Origin: Streptomyces sp. SID8352
Lineage (GTDB): Bacteria > Actinomycetota > Actinomycetes > Streptomycetales > Streptomycetaceae
Length of the DNA stretch: 64,000 nt
Direction: 5' to 3'
Assembly: GCF_009862265.1 (NCBI RefSeq)
Contig: NZ_WWGX01000022.1
Location: 343,551-407,550 of the forward strand
Shown piece after piece: positions 26,595 through 40,751 of the stretch; positions within the stretch are counted from its first letter, which is position 1, and every line of letters begins with the position of its first letter. The notes beneath the pieces are model-generated. The model made no database searches and was not told where the DNA came from. It saw nothing but the letters and a program-made list of their open reading frames with translations. Position numbers and translations under genes: made by a program.

Positions 26595-26632
26595 CGGGGG
26601 GCGGGTGGCACCCGGGTGCCACCCGCCCCCCG
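26595..26632. terminator. 38-bp perfect palindrome, probable terminator
   Basis: The sequence from 26595 to 26632 is fully self-complementary (arms of 19 nt, CGGGGGGCGGGTGGCACCC and its complement), so RNA can form a stem of about 17 bp with a minimal loop. It lies 34 bp after the HGxxPAAW gene and 130 bp before the DUF2752 gene. No U-run follows. Confidence 0.7.
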
Positions 26633-26757
26633 CGCGTTCCCGGCCCGCGGGGATCGTCGCCGTCGTGCCCGCGCCCGGCGTCGCGCCCCTTCGTGCCGCG
26701 CCCGGGGTGCCGCGCTCTCCCGCCCGGCGCCCCCGTGCGGGCCCCCGCCGTGCCGGG

Positions 26758-26770
26758 CAGAATGCGGACC
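26758..26770 (+). promoter_or_regulatory. -10 box of a probable leaderless promoter
   Basis: CAGAAT (26758-26763) is 7 nt before an in-frame GTG at 26771; no ribosome binding site is present. Confidence 0.4.
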
Positions 26771-27298
26771 GTGGATGCCGAGACCCTCCCGAAGCCGCCG
26801 CCCGACCCGGCCCCCCGGCACCCGTCGGCCGGGCCCGCCGCGCCACCCGCCGGACCCGGGCCTCGCGCCGTCTCCGGCCACCGTCCCGCCTCCGGTCCCC
26901 GGGCCGTCGCCGGGCGCCTCGCCGTGCCCACCGCCGTGCTCGCGGCCGTCGCCGGGGCCTTCACCTATGTGGCGGCCGTCGACCCGAACGAGCCCGGCCA
27001 CTACCCCGTCTGCCCCCTGCTGCGCCTCACCGGCCTGTACTGCCCCGGCTGCGGCGGACTGCGCAGCGCCCACGCCGTCGCCCACGGGGACCTGCCCGCC
27101 GCCCTGCACGCCAACGCGCCCGCCGTCCTCGGCTACGCGGCCTTCGCCGTGCTCTGGACCCTCTGGACGGTGCGCGCCGCCCGGGGCCGCCGCTCGGCCT
27201 TCTCCCCGGGCCCCGTGCTGCTCTGGACCCTGGGTTCCCTGCTGCTGGCCTTCACCATCGTCCGGAACCTGCCCCTCGGTGGCTGGCTGACCCCTTGA
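26771..27298 (+). CDS. DUF2752 membrane protein
   Basis: A 175-aa protein if the leaderless GTG at 26771 is used (an ATG 9 nt earlier is in frame). After a Pro/Ala-rich N-terminus of about 50 residues there are transmembrane segments near 55-72, 115-135 and 150-168. The DUF2752 signature is clear: [18 protein letters not shown] followed by [19 protein letters not shown], with the CxxxxxxxxxCPGCG cysteines. The family is found in many bacteria without known function. It lies directly upstream of trpC and 118 bp from it. Confidence 0.85.
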   Translation: MDAETLPKPPPDPAPRHPSAGPAAPPAGPGPRAVSGHRPASGPRAVAGRLAVPTAVLAAVAGAFTYVAAVDPNEPGHYPVCPLLRLTGLYCPGCGGLRSAHAVAHGDLPAALHANAPAVLGYAAFAVLWTLWTVRAARGRRSAFSPGPVLLWTLGSLLLAFTIVRNLPLGGWLTP

Positions 27299-27366
27299 CG
27301 GACCGCCCGATGTCCACCTTGTGGGACCGGCGGTGGCCGGATGCGGGCCCCGCGCCCCGCTGCGGA

Positions 27367-27414
27367 TACCATCTCAGTGACCGAACGTTCCGCCGTCCGA
27401 AAGGGGCCTCTCGC
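27367..27414 (+). promoter_or_regulatory. candidate trpC promoter -10 and ribosome binding site
   Basis: TACCAT at 27367-27372 fits TAnnnT; GAAAGGGG follows before the GTG at 27415. This would give a leader of about 35 nt. No convincing -35 is visible. Confidence 0.35.
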
Positions 27415-28224
27415 GTGAGTGTGCTCGACGAGATCATCGACGGAGTCCGTGCCGACCTCGCCGAGCGGCAGGCGCGCGTCAGCCTCGACGAGCTCAAGGA
27501 GCGCGCGGCCCGGGCCAGGCCCGCGCGGGACGGTGTGAGCGCCCTGCGCGGCGACGGGGTCAAGGTCATCTGCGAGGTCAAGCGCTCCAGCCCCTCCAAG
27601 GGCGCGCTGGCCGCCATCGCGGACCCGGCGGGGCTCGCCGCCGACTACGAGGCGGGCGGCGCGGCCGTCATCTCCGTCCTCACCGAGCAGCGCCGCTTCG
27701 GCGGCTCGCTGGCCGACCTGGACGCCGTCCGCGCCCGGGTGGACATCCCCGTCCTGCGCAAGGACTTCATCGTCACCTCGTACCAGCTCTGGGAGGCCCG
27801 CGCGCACGGCGCCGACCTGGCCCTGCTGATCGTCGCCGCCCTGGAGCAGCCCGCCCTGGAGTCGCTGATCGAGCGCGCCGGATCCATCGGGCTCACCCCC
27901 CTCGTCGAGGTCCACGACGAGGAGGAGGTCGAGCGGGCCGTCGACGCCGGGGCCAAGGTCATCGGCGTCAACGCGCGCAACCTGAAGACGCTGGAGGTCG
28001 ACCGCGGCACCTTCGAGCGCGTCGCCCCCGAGATCCCGGCCGGCATCGTCCGCGTCGCGGAGTCCGGCGTCCGCGGCCCGCACGACCTCATCGCCTACGC
28101 CAACGAGGGCGCCGACGCCGTCCTCGTCGGGGAGTCCCTGGTCACCGGCCGCGACCCCCGGACCGCCGTCTCCGACCTGGTGGCCGCCGGCGAGCACCCG
28201 GCCCTGCGGCACGGCCGCGGCTGA
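27415..28224 (+). CDS. trpC: indole-3-glycerol phosphate synthase
   Basis: A 269-aa (beta-alpha)8 barrel. Motifs: [12 protein letters not shown] (catalytic Glu and Lys, about 52-63), [35 protein letters not shown] (second catalytic Lys), [25 protein letters not shown] and [11 protein letters not shown]. It closes the indole ring from CdRP. GTG at 27415 has AAGGGG upstream. It is monofunctional, with no TrpF domain, consistent with PriA supplying the preceding isomerase step. trpM follows 19 bp downstream. Confidence 0.97.
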   Translation: MSVLDEIIDGVRADLAERQARVSLDELKERAARARPARDGVSALRGDGVKVICEVKRSSPSKGALAAIADPAGLAADYEAGGAAVISVLTEQRRFGGSLADLDAVRARVDIPVLRKDFIVTSYQLWEARAHGADLALLIVAALEQPALESLIERAGSIGLTPLVEVHDEEEVERAVDAGAKVIGVNARNLKTLEVDRGTFERVAPEIPAGIVRVAESGVRGPHDLIAYANEGADAVLVGESLVTGRDPRTAVSDLVAAGEHPALRHGRG

Positions 28225-28243
28225 CCCCGGCCGGCAGTCCCCG

Positions 28244-28420
28244 ATGACCGCTCCCCGGCCCGTTCCCGCGTCCAGGGACCCCTACGCGCGCCTGGCGCGC
28301 GGCTGCCGCCCGCGCGGCTGCCGCGCCCCCGCGCGCCGGGTCCACGGGCGCCGGGTGCGCTATGTGATCGGGGACGAGCCCGGCCAGGTGAACGGGATGC
28401 GATGGCACCGCGCCCCCTGA
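28244..28420 (+). CDS. trpM: TrpM-like small protein between trpC and trpB (58 aa)
   Basis: ATG at 28244, TGA at 28418-28420. The 58-aa product is strongly basic (RLARGCRPRGCRAPARRV) with two Cys, and ends VRYVIGDEPGQVNGMRWHR plus AP. Its place between trpC and trpB and this C-terminal motif match what I remember of TrpM (SCO2038), a small S. coelicolor protein reported to modulate tryptophan synthesis and differentiation. It has a single Trp codon (28403-28405), four codons before the stop. A perfect 9-bp hairpin (28408-28429) covers the last codons, with the stop codon in its loop. No strong ribosome binding site precedes the ATG. Confidence 0.75.
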   Translation: MTAPRPVPASRDPYARLARGCRPRGCRAPARRVHGRRVRYVIGDEPGQVNGMRWHRAP

Positions 28421-28429
28421 GGGGCGCGG
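28408..28429 (+). terminator. hairpin enclosing the trpM stop codon, upstream of trpB
   Basis: CCGCGCCCC (28408-28416) pairs perfectly with GGGGCGCGG (28421-28429); the loop CTGA contains the TGA stop of trpM. It lies 117 bp before trpB and only 3 nt after the only Trp codon of trpM. It can act as a terminator or as a translation-sensitive attenuator; no U-tract follows. Confidence 0.6.
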
Positions 28430-28546
28430 GCCGCCACTGAGCCGCGCGGCTGTCGGGTGCCATCGGGCGCCGACGGGCCGCGCGGCCGGACGCCCCCACC
28501 CCGCGGCGCACAGTGCCCACCCACCAGACCACCGTGAGGCTCTCGC

Positions 28547-29826
<1,280 letters not shown>

Positions 29827-29830
<4 letters not shown>

Positions 29831-30642
29831 GCGGGAACGTACGACTGCTGGACGAGACCCTCGCGGCCGCGAAGGCCGAGGGCCGCGCGGCCCTCATCGC
29901 CTACCTCCCGGCCGGGTTCCCCACCGTCGACGGCGGCATCGAGGCGGCCAAGGCCGTCATCGAGGGCGGCGCCGACATCGTCGAGATCGGGCTGCCGCAC
30001 AGCGACCCGGTCCTGGACGGCCCGGTCATCCAGACCGCCGACGACATCGCCCTGCGCGGCGGGGTGCGCATCGCCGACGTGCTGCGCACCGTCAAGGAGG
30101 CCCATGAGGCCACCGGCCGGCCGATCCTCGTCATGACCTACTGGAACCCGGTCGACCGCTACGGCGTGGAGCGCTTCGCCGCCGAGTTGGCCGAGGCGGG
30201 CGGCGCCGGGTGCATCCTGCCCGACCTGCCGGTCCAGGAGTCCGCGTCGTGGCGGGAGCACGCCGACAAGCACGGGCTCGCCACGGTCTTCGTGGTGGCG
30301 CCCAGCAGCGAGGACGCCCGGCTCGCGGAGATCACCGCGGTCGGCAGCGGCTTCGTCTACGCGGCCTCCCTGATGGGCGTCACCGGCACCCGGACCTCGG
30401 TCAGCTCGCAGGCCGAGGACCTGGTGCGGCGCACCCGCGCCACCACCGGCACCCCGGTCTGCGTCGGCCTCGGCGTCTCCGACGCCGTCCAGGCCGCCGA
30501 GGTCGCCCGCTTCGCCGACGGGGTGATCGTGGGCTCCGCCTTCGTCAAGCGGATGCTGGACGCCCCCGACTCGGCGACCGGGCTGGAGGAGGTCCGCGCC
30601 CTCGCGGCCGATCTGGCCAAGGGCGTCCGCGGCCGGGCGTAG
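29827..30642 (+). CDS. trpA: tryptophan synthase alpha chain
   Basis: A 271-aa barrel that cleaves indole-3-glycerol phosphate to indole and G3P. Catalytic Glu in [12 protein letters not shown] and Asp in LDGPVIQ are present, plus [22 protein letters not shown] and [23 protein letters not shown] start overlaps trpB (GTGA). It is the last gene of the trp group and is followed 70 bp later by a strong hairpin (30712-30738). Confidence 0.97.
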
Positions 30643-30711
30643 CCGCCCGACGCGCGGCCCGGCGGACCGGGCCGAATGTCATATGGGTCCCTCGTACGGG
30701 TGGACCTGGGG

Positions 30712-30738
30712 CCGGGGAGGCGCGTTGCGCCTCCCCGG
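30712..30738 (+). terminator. strong hairpin after trpA, 15 nt before the DsbA-like gene
   Basis: CCGGGGAGGCGC (30712-30723) pairs perfectly with GCGCCTCCCCGG (30727-30738), loop GTT, followed by TTCGTTCTG, a fairly T-rich tail. It is the best intrinsic-type terminator in the trp region. Because the next start codon is at 30754, it also lies in the leader of the following gene if that gene has its own promoter. Confidence 0.8.
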
Positions 30739-30753
30739 TTCGTTCTGCGGGGT

Positions 30754-31524
30754 GTGAGCGAGAAGAACCGAGGAAAGCGCACCGCCCGGGAGCGGATGGC
30801 GGCCGAGCGGCAGAAGCAGCAGTCCAGGGACCGGCGCCGGCGCGGCCTGATCGTCGGCGTGAGCGTGGTCGGCGTCCTGGGGCTCGCGGCGGTGATCGGG
30901 GTGATCGCCGCCAACGCGGGCAAGGACGACGGCGGCGAGTCGGCCGGCCCGGTCGTGGTGCCCTCCGGGGCCCGGGGCAAGGACAGCCTCGCCATCCCCG
31001 CCGGGAAGGAGAGCGCCGGATCGACGCTCACCATCTGGGAGGACTTCCGCTGCCCCGCCTGCAAGGCCTTCGAGCTGGCCTACCGGGACACCATCCACGA
31101 GCTGACCGCCGCCGGGCAGCTCAAGGTGGAGTACCACCTGGCCACGCTGATCGACGGCAACATGGGCGGCACCGGCTCCCGCGAGGCGGCCAACGCGGCG
31201 GCCTGCGCCCAGGACGCCGGCAGGTTCTCCCCGTACCACGACGTGCTCTACGACAACCAGCCCGCGGAGATCGACGACGCCTTCGCCGACAAGGACCGGC
31301 TGATCACCCTGGCGGGCAAGGTCGACGGCCTGGACACCCCCGCCTTCCAGGAGTGCGTGCGGGACGGCACGCACAACGCCTGGGTCGCCAAGTCCAACCA
31401 GGCGTTCAAGAAGGGCGGCTTCAGCGGCACCCCGACGGTCCTGCTGGACGGCGAGAACATCTACCAGGACGGCGGCATGACCCCCGACAAGCTGAAGCAG
31501 CGCGTCGCGGAGGCGAACAAGTAG
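30754..31524 (+). CDS. membrane-anchored DsbA-like thioredoxin-fold protein (second copy of this type)
   Basis: A 256-aa protein. GTG at 30754 begins VSEKNRGKRTARERMAAERQ, the basic cytoplasmic start typical of the family. One transmembrane helix (31-53) precedes the thioredoxin domain with CPAC at Cys100/Cys103 (EDFRCPACKAF) and the cis-Pro motif SGTPTVLLDG near the end. The likely role is oxidative folding of exported proteins, although lgt, which follows 126 bp downstream, places it in a small envelope-biogenesis pair. The paralogue at 389-1189 shares the layout but is clearly diverged. Confidence 0.87.
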   Translation: MSEKNRGKRTARERMAAERQKQQSRDRRRRGLIVGVSVVGVLGLAAVIGVIAANAGKDDGGESAGPVVVPSGARGKDSLAIPAGKESAGSTLTIWEDFRCPACKAFELAYRDTIHELTAAGQLKVEYHLATLIDGNMGGTGSREAANAAACAQDAGRFSPYHDVLYDNQPAEIDDAFADKDRLITLAGKVDGLDTPAFQECVRDGTHNAWVAKSNQAFKKGGFSGTPTVLLDGENIYQDGGMTPDKLKQRVAEANK

Positions 31525-31561
31525 GCTCGTGGAAGGCCCACAAGTAGGAAGGACCGGGCGC

Positions 31562-31579
31562 GGGCGGACGAATCCGCCC
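31562..31579 (+). terminator. short hairpin between the DsbA-like gene and lgt
   Basis: GGGCGGA-CGAA-TCCGCCC, a 7-bp stem with a GNRA-like loop, 38 bp after the stop codon. Confidence 0.55.
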
Positions 31580-31633
31580 TCCCGTTACGGACCCGTAGCC
31601 GAGGTGTCTTGCCGCAGGTCCCGTCCGACACGG

Positions 31634-31649
31634 TAGCGTCGACCTTGCC
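31634..31649 (+). promoter_or_regulatory. candidate lgt -10 box
   Basis: TAGCGT at 31634-31639 lies 10 nt before the lgt ATG (31650). No ribosome binding site is present, so a leaderless or very short leader is likely. Confidence 0.4.
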
Positions 31650-32729
31650 ATGGAACTTGCCTTCATTCCCAGCCCGTCGAGCGGGGTGCTGCACCTCGGC
31701 CCCGTTCCGCTGCGCGGCTACGCGTTCTGCATCATCATCGGTGTCTTCGTGGCCGTGTGGCTCGGCAACCGGCGCTGGATCGCCCGGGGCGGCCGGGCGG
31801 GCACGGTGGCCGACATCGCGGTCTGGGCCGTTCCCTTCGGCCTGATCGGCGGCCGGCTCTACCACGTGATCACGGACTACGAGCTGTACTTCAGCGAGGG
31901 CCGTGACTGGGTGGGCGCCTTCAAGGTCTGGGAGGGCGGCCTCGGCATCTGGGGCGCCATCGCGCTCGGCGCGCTGGGTGCCTGGATCGGCGCCCGGCGC
32001 CGGGGCATCCCGATGCCCGCCTACGCCGACGCCGTCGCCCCCGGCATCGCCCTGGCCCAGGCCATCGGCCGCTGGGGCAACTGGTTCAACCAGGAGCTGT
32101 ACGGGCGGGCCACCGACCTGCCGTGGGCGCTGAAGATCACCTCTTCCGCCGGGGGCCGGGAGCCGGGCACCTACCACCCGACGTTCCTGTACGAGTCGCT
32201 GTGGTGCGTGGGCGTCGCGCTCCTCGTCATCTGGGCCGACCGGCGCTTCTCGCTCGGCCACGGCAGGGCCTTCGCCCTGTACGTCGCCTCGTACTGCGCG
32301 GGCCGCTTCTGGATCGAGTACATGCGTGTCGACGACGCCCACCACATCCTCGGCCTGCGGCTGAACAACTGGACCGCGCTCCTCGTGTTCCTGCTGGCCG
32401 TGGTCTACATGGTGGTCTCGGCCCGGACGCGGCCGGGCCGGGAGGCCGTGGTCGAGCCGGGCGCGGAGAAGGCCGACGGCGCGGCGGAGGACGCCAAGGC
32501 CCCGAAGGACGCCTCCGGGACGGATGCGAAGGGCGCCGCCGAGGCCGCGGAGCCCGCGAAGGAGGAGCCCGCGAAGGACGCGAAGGGCCCGGAGCCCGCC
32601 GAGGGCGCCGACGGACCCGGGAGCGCCGGGGCCGCGAAGGGCGCCGAGGACATTCCCGACGCTCGGGACGGGGACGCCGGGGACTCCGGCGACGTGAGGA
32701 ACGGCGCCGGGTCGGCCAAGAAGGGCTGA
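31650..32729 (+). CDS. lgt: prolipoprotein diacylglyceryl transferase with long acidic tail
   Basis: A 359-aa integral membrane enzyme that transfers a diacylglyceryl group from phosphatidylglycerol to the lobbox cysteine of prolipoproteins. Family landmarks: GGRLYHVITDYE, WEGGLGIWGA, GIALAQAIGRWGNWFNQELYG (the Lgt signature, split here across about residues 131-150), and the late RFWIEYMRVDDAH. About seven hydrophobic helices end near residue 255. The last ~95 residues form a soluble Ala/Lys/Glu/Pro-rich tail (EPAKEEPAKDAKGPEPAEG) not needed in the short enterobacterial enzyme; long tails of this kind are known in actinobacterial Lgt. It would act on the LivK lipoprotein encoded at 55705. 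Confidence 0.95.
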   Translation: MELAFIPSPSSGVLHLGPVPLRGYAFCIIIGVFVAVWLGNRRWIARGGRAGTVADIAVWAVPFGLIGGRLYHVITDYELYFSEGRDWVGAFKVWEGGLGIWGAIALGALGAWIGARRRGIPMPAYADAVAPGIALAQAIGRWGNWFNQELYGRATDLPWALKITSSAGGREPGTYHPTFLYESLWCVGVALLVIWADRRFSLGHGRAFALYVASYCAGRFWIEYMRVDDAHHILGLRLNNWTALLVFLLAVVYMVVSARTRPGREAVVEPGAEKADGAAEDAKAPKDASGTDAKGAAEAAEPAKEEPAKDAKGPEPAEGADGPGSAGAAKGAEDIPDARDGDAGDSGDVRNGAGSAKKG

Positions 32730-32762
32730 GCCGGCACCCGGCCGGACGGCCGGGGCGCGTAC

Positions 32763-32788
32763 GGGCGGCGGTGTCTTCACCGCCGCCC
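32763..32788 (+). terminator. terminator after lgt
   Basis: GGGCGGCGGTG-TCTT-CACCGCCGCCC, a perfect 11-bp stem with a 4-nt loop, 33 bp after the lgt stop. Confidence 0.75.
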
Positions 32789-33335
32789 TCGTCATGTCCG
32801 GCCACGGGTTCCGGTCCCGCCTGGTCCCGGGCCCCAGGCCCCCTGGTCCCGGGCCCCCGGCCCCGGGCCCCAGGCCCGCCGGTCCCGAGCCTCGGCTCCG
32901 AGCCCTTGGGCGCCGGGAGGCGGCTCGGAGGTGTGACGGCGCGGATGTCCGGGGGCTCGGAGGTGTCCGGCACCCGGGGTCCGCCCGCACCGCCCGGCTC
33001 CGCCCGCACCGTCCTGCCTCATCCGGTGCTCATCCGGCCCCTCCGCCCGCCCCGCACCCCTCCGTACGTCCCCTCCCGGGCGCCCCGCGACCCCGTGCCG
33101 TCCCGTGTCCGTCGCCCCGGCGGGAACCGGTCCGGGAGGGGTCCGGTCCGCCCTGTCCTACTCGCGTGCGAGCATGGCCATGGACGTCCTTCCGGCGACA
33201 AAACCGCAGGTAAGCGCAGCCTTTCCTTGCTGGCGGCAGGGAATGGATCACCGTAGATTGGTTGTTGTCGAGAAGTGGAATTCGTCCAAAGAGCACGCGT
33301 CGACGACGTGCTCGACGCTCCCCGGGGGGACCCGC
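32789..33335. other. 547-bp gene-free spacer upstream of the VIT-type transporter gene
   Basis: No gene is supportable. The left part has low-complexity repeats built on CTGGTCCCGGGCCCC (around 32820-32880) and a duplicated GGCTCGGAGGTGT. The right 150 bp are less GC-rich and contain a sigma-R-like promoter (33239-33266, listed separately). Confidence 0.5.
33239..33266 (+). promoter_or_regulatory. sigma-R-like promoter upstream of the VIT-type transporter
   Basis: GGGAAT (33239-33244), 19 nt, then GTT (33264-33266). This fits the Streptomyces sigma-R consensus GGAAT-N18/19-GTT used in thiol-oxidative stress. The predicted leader would be about 60-65 nt. A single match of this short pattern may be chance. 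Confidence 0.35.
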
Positions 33336-34067
33336 ATGGCCATCATCGAGACCGAAGCCGCGCTCCACGTGGCGCACCGCGACAACCACACCCACCGGGA
33401 CGTCAACGGGGGGTGGCTGCGCCCCGCCGTCTTCGGCGCCATGGACGGGCTGGTCTCCAACCTGGCCCTGATGACCGGCGTCGCCGGGGGCGCGGCCGGG
33501 CAGCAGACCATCGTGCTCAGCGGTCTGGCGGGCCTGGCGGCCGGAGCCTTCTCGATGGCCGCCGGCGAGTACACCTCCGTCGCCTCCCAGCGCGAGCTGG
33601 TCGAGGCCGAGCTGGACGTGGAGCGCCGGGAGCTGCGCAAGCACCCGAAGGACGAGGAGGCCGAGCTGGCCGCCCTCTACGAGGCGCGCGGCGTCGAGCC
33701 GAAGCTGGCCCGGGAGGTTGCCCGGCAGCTCTCCCGCGACCCCGAGCAGGCGCTGGAGATACACGCCCGCGAGGAGCTCGGCATCGACCCCTCCGACCTG
33801 CCCTCCCCGCTGGTCGCGGCGGTCTCCTCGTTCGGTTCCTTCGCCCTCGGCGCCCTGCTCCCGGTGCTGCCCTTCCTCCTCGGCGCCGAGGCCCTCTGGC
33901 CCGCCGTGCTGCTGGCGCTGGCCGGGCTGTTCCTGTGCGGCGCGGTGGTCGCCAAGGTCACCGCCCGGAGCTGGTGGTTCAGCGGGCTGCGGCAGCTCGC
34001 GCTGGGCGGCGCGGCGGCCGGGGTGACCTACCTCCTGGGCACCCTGTTCGACTCGGCCCTGGGCTGA
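33336..34067 (+). CDS. VIT1/CCC1-family metal transporter
   Basis: A 243-aa protein; ATG at 33336 follows a G-rich ribosome binding site. The family layout is complete: DVNGGWLRPAVFGAMDGLVSNLALMTGVAGG (helix 1, with the conserved Asp-Gly), GLAGLAAGAFSMAAGEYTSVASQREL (helix 2 with the conserved AAGEY), a charged cytoplasmic segment (about 80-155) rich in Glu that would bind metal, then three more helices near 165-190, 195-215 and 222-240. Relatives carry Fe2+/Mn2+ across the membrane. Direction and metal are not proven by sequence. Confidence 0.88.
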   Translation: MAIIETEAALHVAHRDNHTHRDVNGGWLRPAVFGAMDGLVSNLALMTGVAGGAAGQQTIVLSGLAGLAAGAFSMAAGEYTSVASQRELVEAELDVERRELRKHPKDEEAELAALYEARGVEPKLAREVARQLSRDPEQALEIHAREELGIDPSDLPSPLVAAVSSFGSFALGALLPVLPFLLGAEALWPAVLLALAGLFLCGAVVAKVTARSWWFSGLRQLALGGAAAGVTYLLGTLFDSALG

Positions 34068-34454
34068 CCCGCTCCGTCCGGATCGGCCTCCCCGCGTTAC
34101 ACACAAGTAAATTCCCTGCCCGCTGGTTTCGTCCCCGAAGCCAGCGGGCATGGTGCGTAAGCGCCACGGGTGAGGAAGCCCGTCGCGTATCCCGCGGAGC
34201 GGGCGACGACGCCCCTTTGTCCCAGAGCCGCCGGTCAGCGTCCTTTCCCTCGGCTCGACCCACCACCTCGCACCATCGGGTCCGCGACCCCGAAACCCGT
34301 CGCCGACCCCTCAGATGTCCGCATAATGGTACGGCGTTTCCGCTTTGCGAGATCCGCAACATCGTGTAGCCTGCACCAGCTTTCGCACTCAGCGGAGGGC
34401 CAGCGTCGTCCCTCGGCAACTCGACTTGCCACCCGACGACGATGGGGAGAGCCG
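34068..34454. promoter_or_regulatory. 387-bp gltB upstream region
   Basis: It holds a 10-bp inverted repeat TGCCCGCTGG / CCAGCGGGCA (34117-34126 and 34141-34150, loop 14 nt) that probably ends the VIT-type transcript, and a good promoter candidate: TTGCGA (34345-34350), 16 nt, TAGCCT (34367-34372). That would give a gltB leader of about 75 nt ending in a GGGGAG ribosome binding site. No gene is seen. Confidence 0.5.
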
Positions 34455-39087
<4,633 letters not shown>

Positions 39088-39095
<8 letters not shown>

Positions 39096-40551
39096 TCCCA
39101 AGGGCTTCCTCAACCACGACCGCGAGGCCGCCAGGACGCGTCCCGTCGCGGAGCGCGTCAGGGACTGGAGCGAGGTGTACGTCCCCGGCTCCCTGCTGCC
39201 GATCATCGGCACCCAGGCGTCCCGGTGCATGGACTGCGGCATCCCGTTCTGCCACAGCGGCTGCCCGCTCGGGAACCTGATCCCCGAGTGGAACGACTAC
39301 GCCTACCGCGAGGACTGGCCGGCCGCCCAGGAGCGCCTGCACGCCACCAACAACTTCCCGGAGTTCACCGGCCGCCTGTGCCCGGCCCCGTGCGAGTCGG
39401 CGTGCGTCCTCGGCATCAACCAGCAGCCGGTGACCATCAAGAACGTCGAGGTCTCCATCATCGACAAGGCGTGGGAGACCGGTGACGTCGTCCCGCGCGT
39501 CCCCGAGCGGCTCTCCGGGCGGACCGTGGCCGTCATCGGCTCCGGCCCGGCCGGGCTGGCCGCCGCCCAGCAGCTCACCCGGGCCGGCCACACCGTCGCC
39601 GTCTACGAGCGCGCCGACCGCGTCGGGGGCCTGCTGCGGTACGGCATCCCCGAGTTCAAGATGGAGAAGCGGCACATCAACCGGCGCATCGAGCAGATGC
39701 GCGCGGAGGGCACCCGGTTCCGCACCGGCGTCGAGATCGGCCGCGACCTGAAGGCCACCGACCTGCGCCGCCGCTACGACGCCGTGGTCATCGCCGCCGG
39801 GTCCACCACCGCCCGCGACCTGCCGGTGCCCGGCCGTGAACTCCTCGGCATCCACCAGGCGATGGAGTACCTGCCGCTGGCCAACAAGGTCCAGGAGGGC
39901 GACTACGTCACCTCCCCGATCTCCGCCGAGGGCAAGCACGTCGTCGTCATCGGCGGCGGCGACACCGGCGCCGACTGCGTGGGCACCGCCCACCGCCAGG
40001 GCGCCGCCTCCGTCACCCAGCTGGAGATCATGCCGCGGCCGGGCGAGGAGCGGAATCCGGCCTCGCAGCCCTGGCCGACCTTCCCCATGCTCTACAAGGT
40101 CACCTCGGCCCACGAGGAGGGCGGCGAGCGGGTCTACGCCGTCTCCACCACCCGTTTCGAGGGCGACGAGGAGGGCCGCGTCCAGTGGCTCCACCTCGCC
40201 GAAGTGGAGTTCGCCGACGGCGGGTTCACGCCGAAGCCGGGCACCGGGCGCCGCATCCCGGCCCAGCTCGTCACCCTCGCCATGGGCTTCACCGGAACCG
40301 ACCGGGAGAACGGCCTGGTGGAACAGTTCGGACTGGCACTCGACGAACGGGGTAACATCGCCCGGGACGCCGACTTCCAGACCAATGTGCCGGGTGTGTT
40401 CGTCGCCGGCGACGCCGGCCGGGGCCAGTCGCTCATCGTCTGGGCCATCGCGGAGGGCCGCTCGGCCGCCCGCGGTGCCGACCGCTTCCTGACCGGGGCC
40501 AGCGACCTGCCGGCCCCGATCCGCCCGACCGACCGCTCCCTGGCGGTCTGA
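39088..40551 (+). CDS. gltD: glutamate synthase (NADPH), small subunit
   Basis: A 487-aa electron-transfer subunit that passes electrons from NADPH through FAD and two 4Fe-4S clusters to GltB. N-terminal cysteine groups: [17 protein letters not shown] and [12 protein letters not shown]-binding [17 protein letters not shown] (about 148-164) and the second dinucleotide fold [15 protein letters not shown], plus the terminal [19 protein letters not shown]. The start lies inside the gltB 3' end, so the two are coupled. Confidence 0.98.
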
Positions 40552-40600
40552 CCGGCGGATCGATCCGAGACGTCCCGTACAACGGCGTACGGGCGGGCAC

Positions 40601-40621
40601 TCCGGGGGACTTTCCCCCGGA
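40601..40621 (+). terminator. terminator after gltD
   Basis: TCCGGGGG-ACTTT-CCCCCGGA, a perfect 8-bp stem, 50 bp after the gltD stop. A second, larger-looped inverted repeat GCGCCTGCCC / GGGCAGGCGC (40634-40643 and 40662-40671) follows and may serve the opposing chitosanase gene. Confidence 0.7.
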
Positions 40622-40751
40622 CCCCCCGAGATGGCGCCTGCCCTGTCCCCGACCGGACCCCGGGCAGGCGCTGTCGTCTCTCCGTACGCCCCGCGCCCGT
40701 CCGGGCCGTCCCCGGGCCTCCCGCCGACCGCCCGCCGGGGCCGGCCGCGCC

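Noticed and set aside
33105..33335. A metal-sensing riboswitch upstream of the VIT-type gene
   Set aside because: I could not fold the leader into a yybP-ykoY or M-box-like structure; only a promoter candidate is supported.
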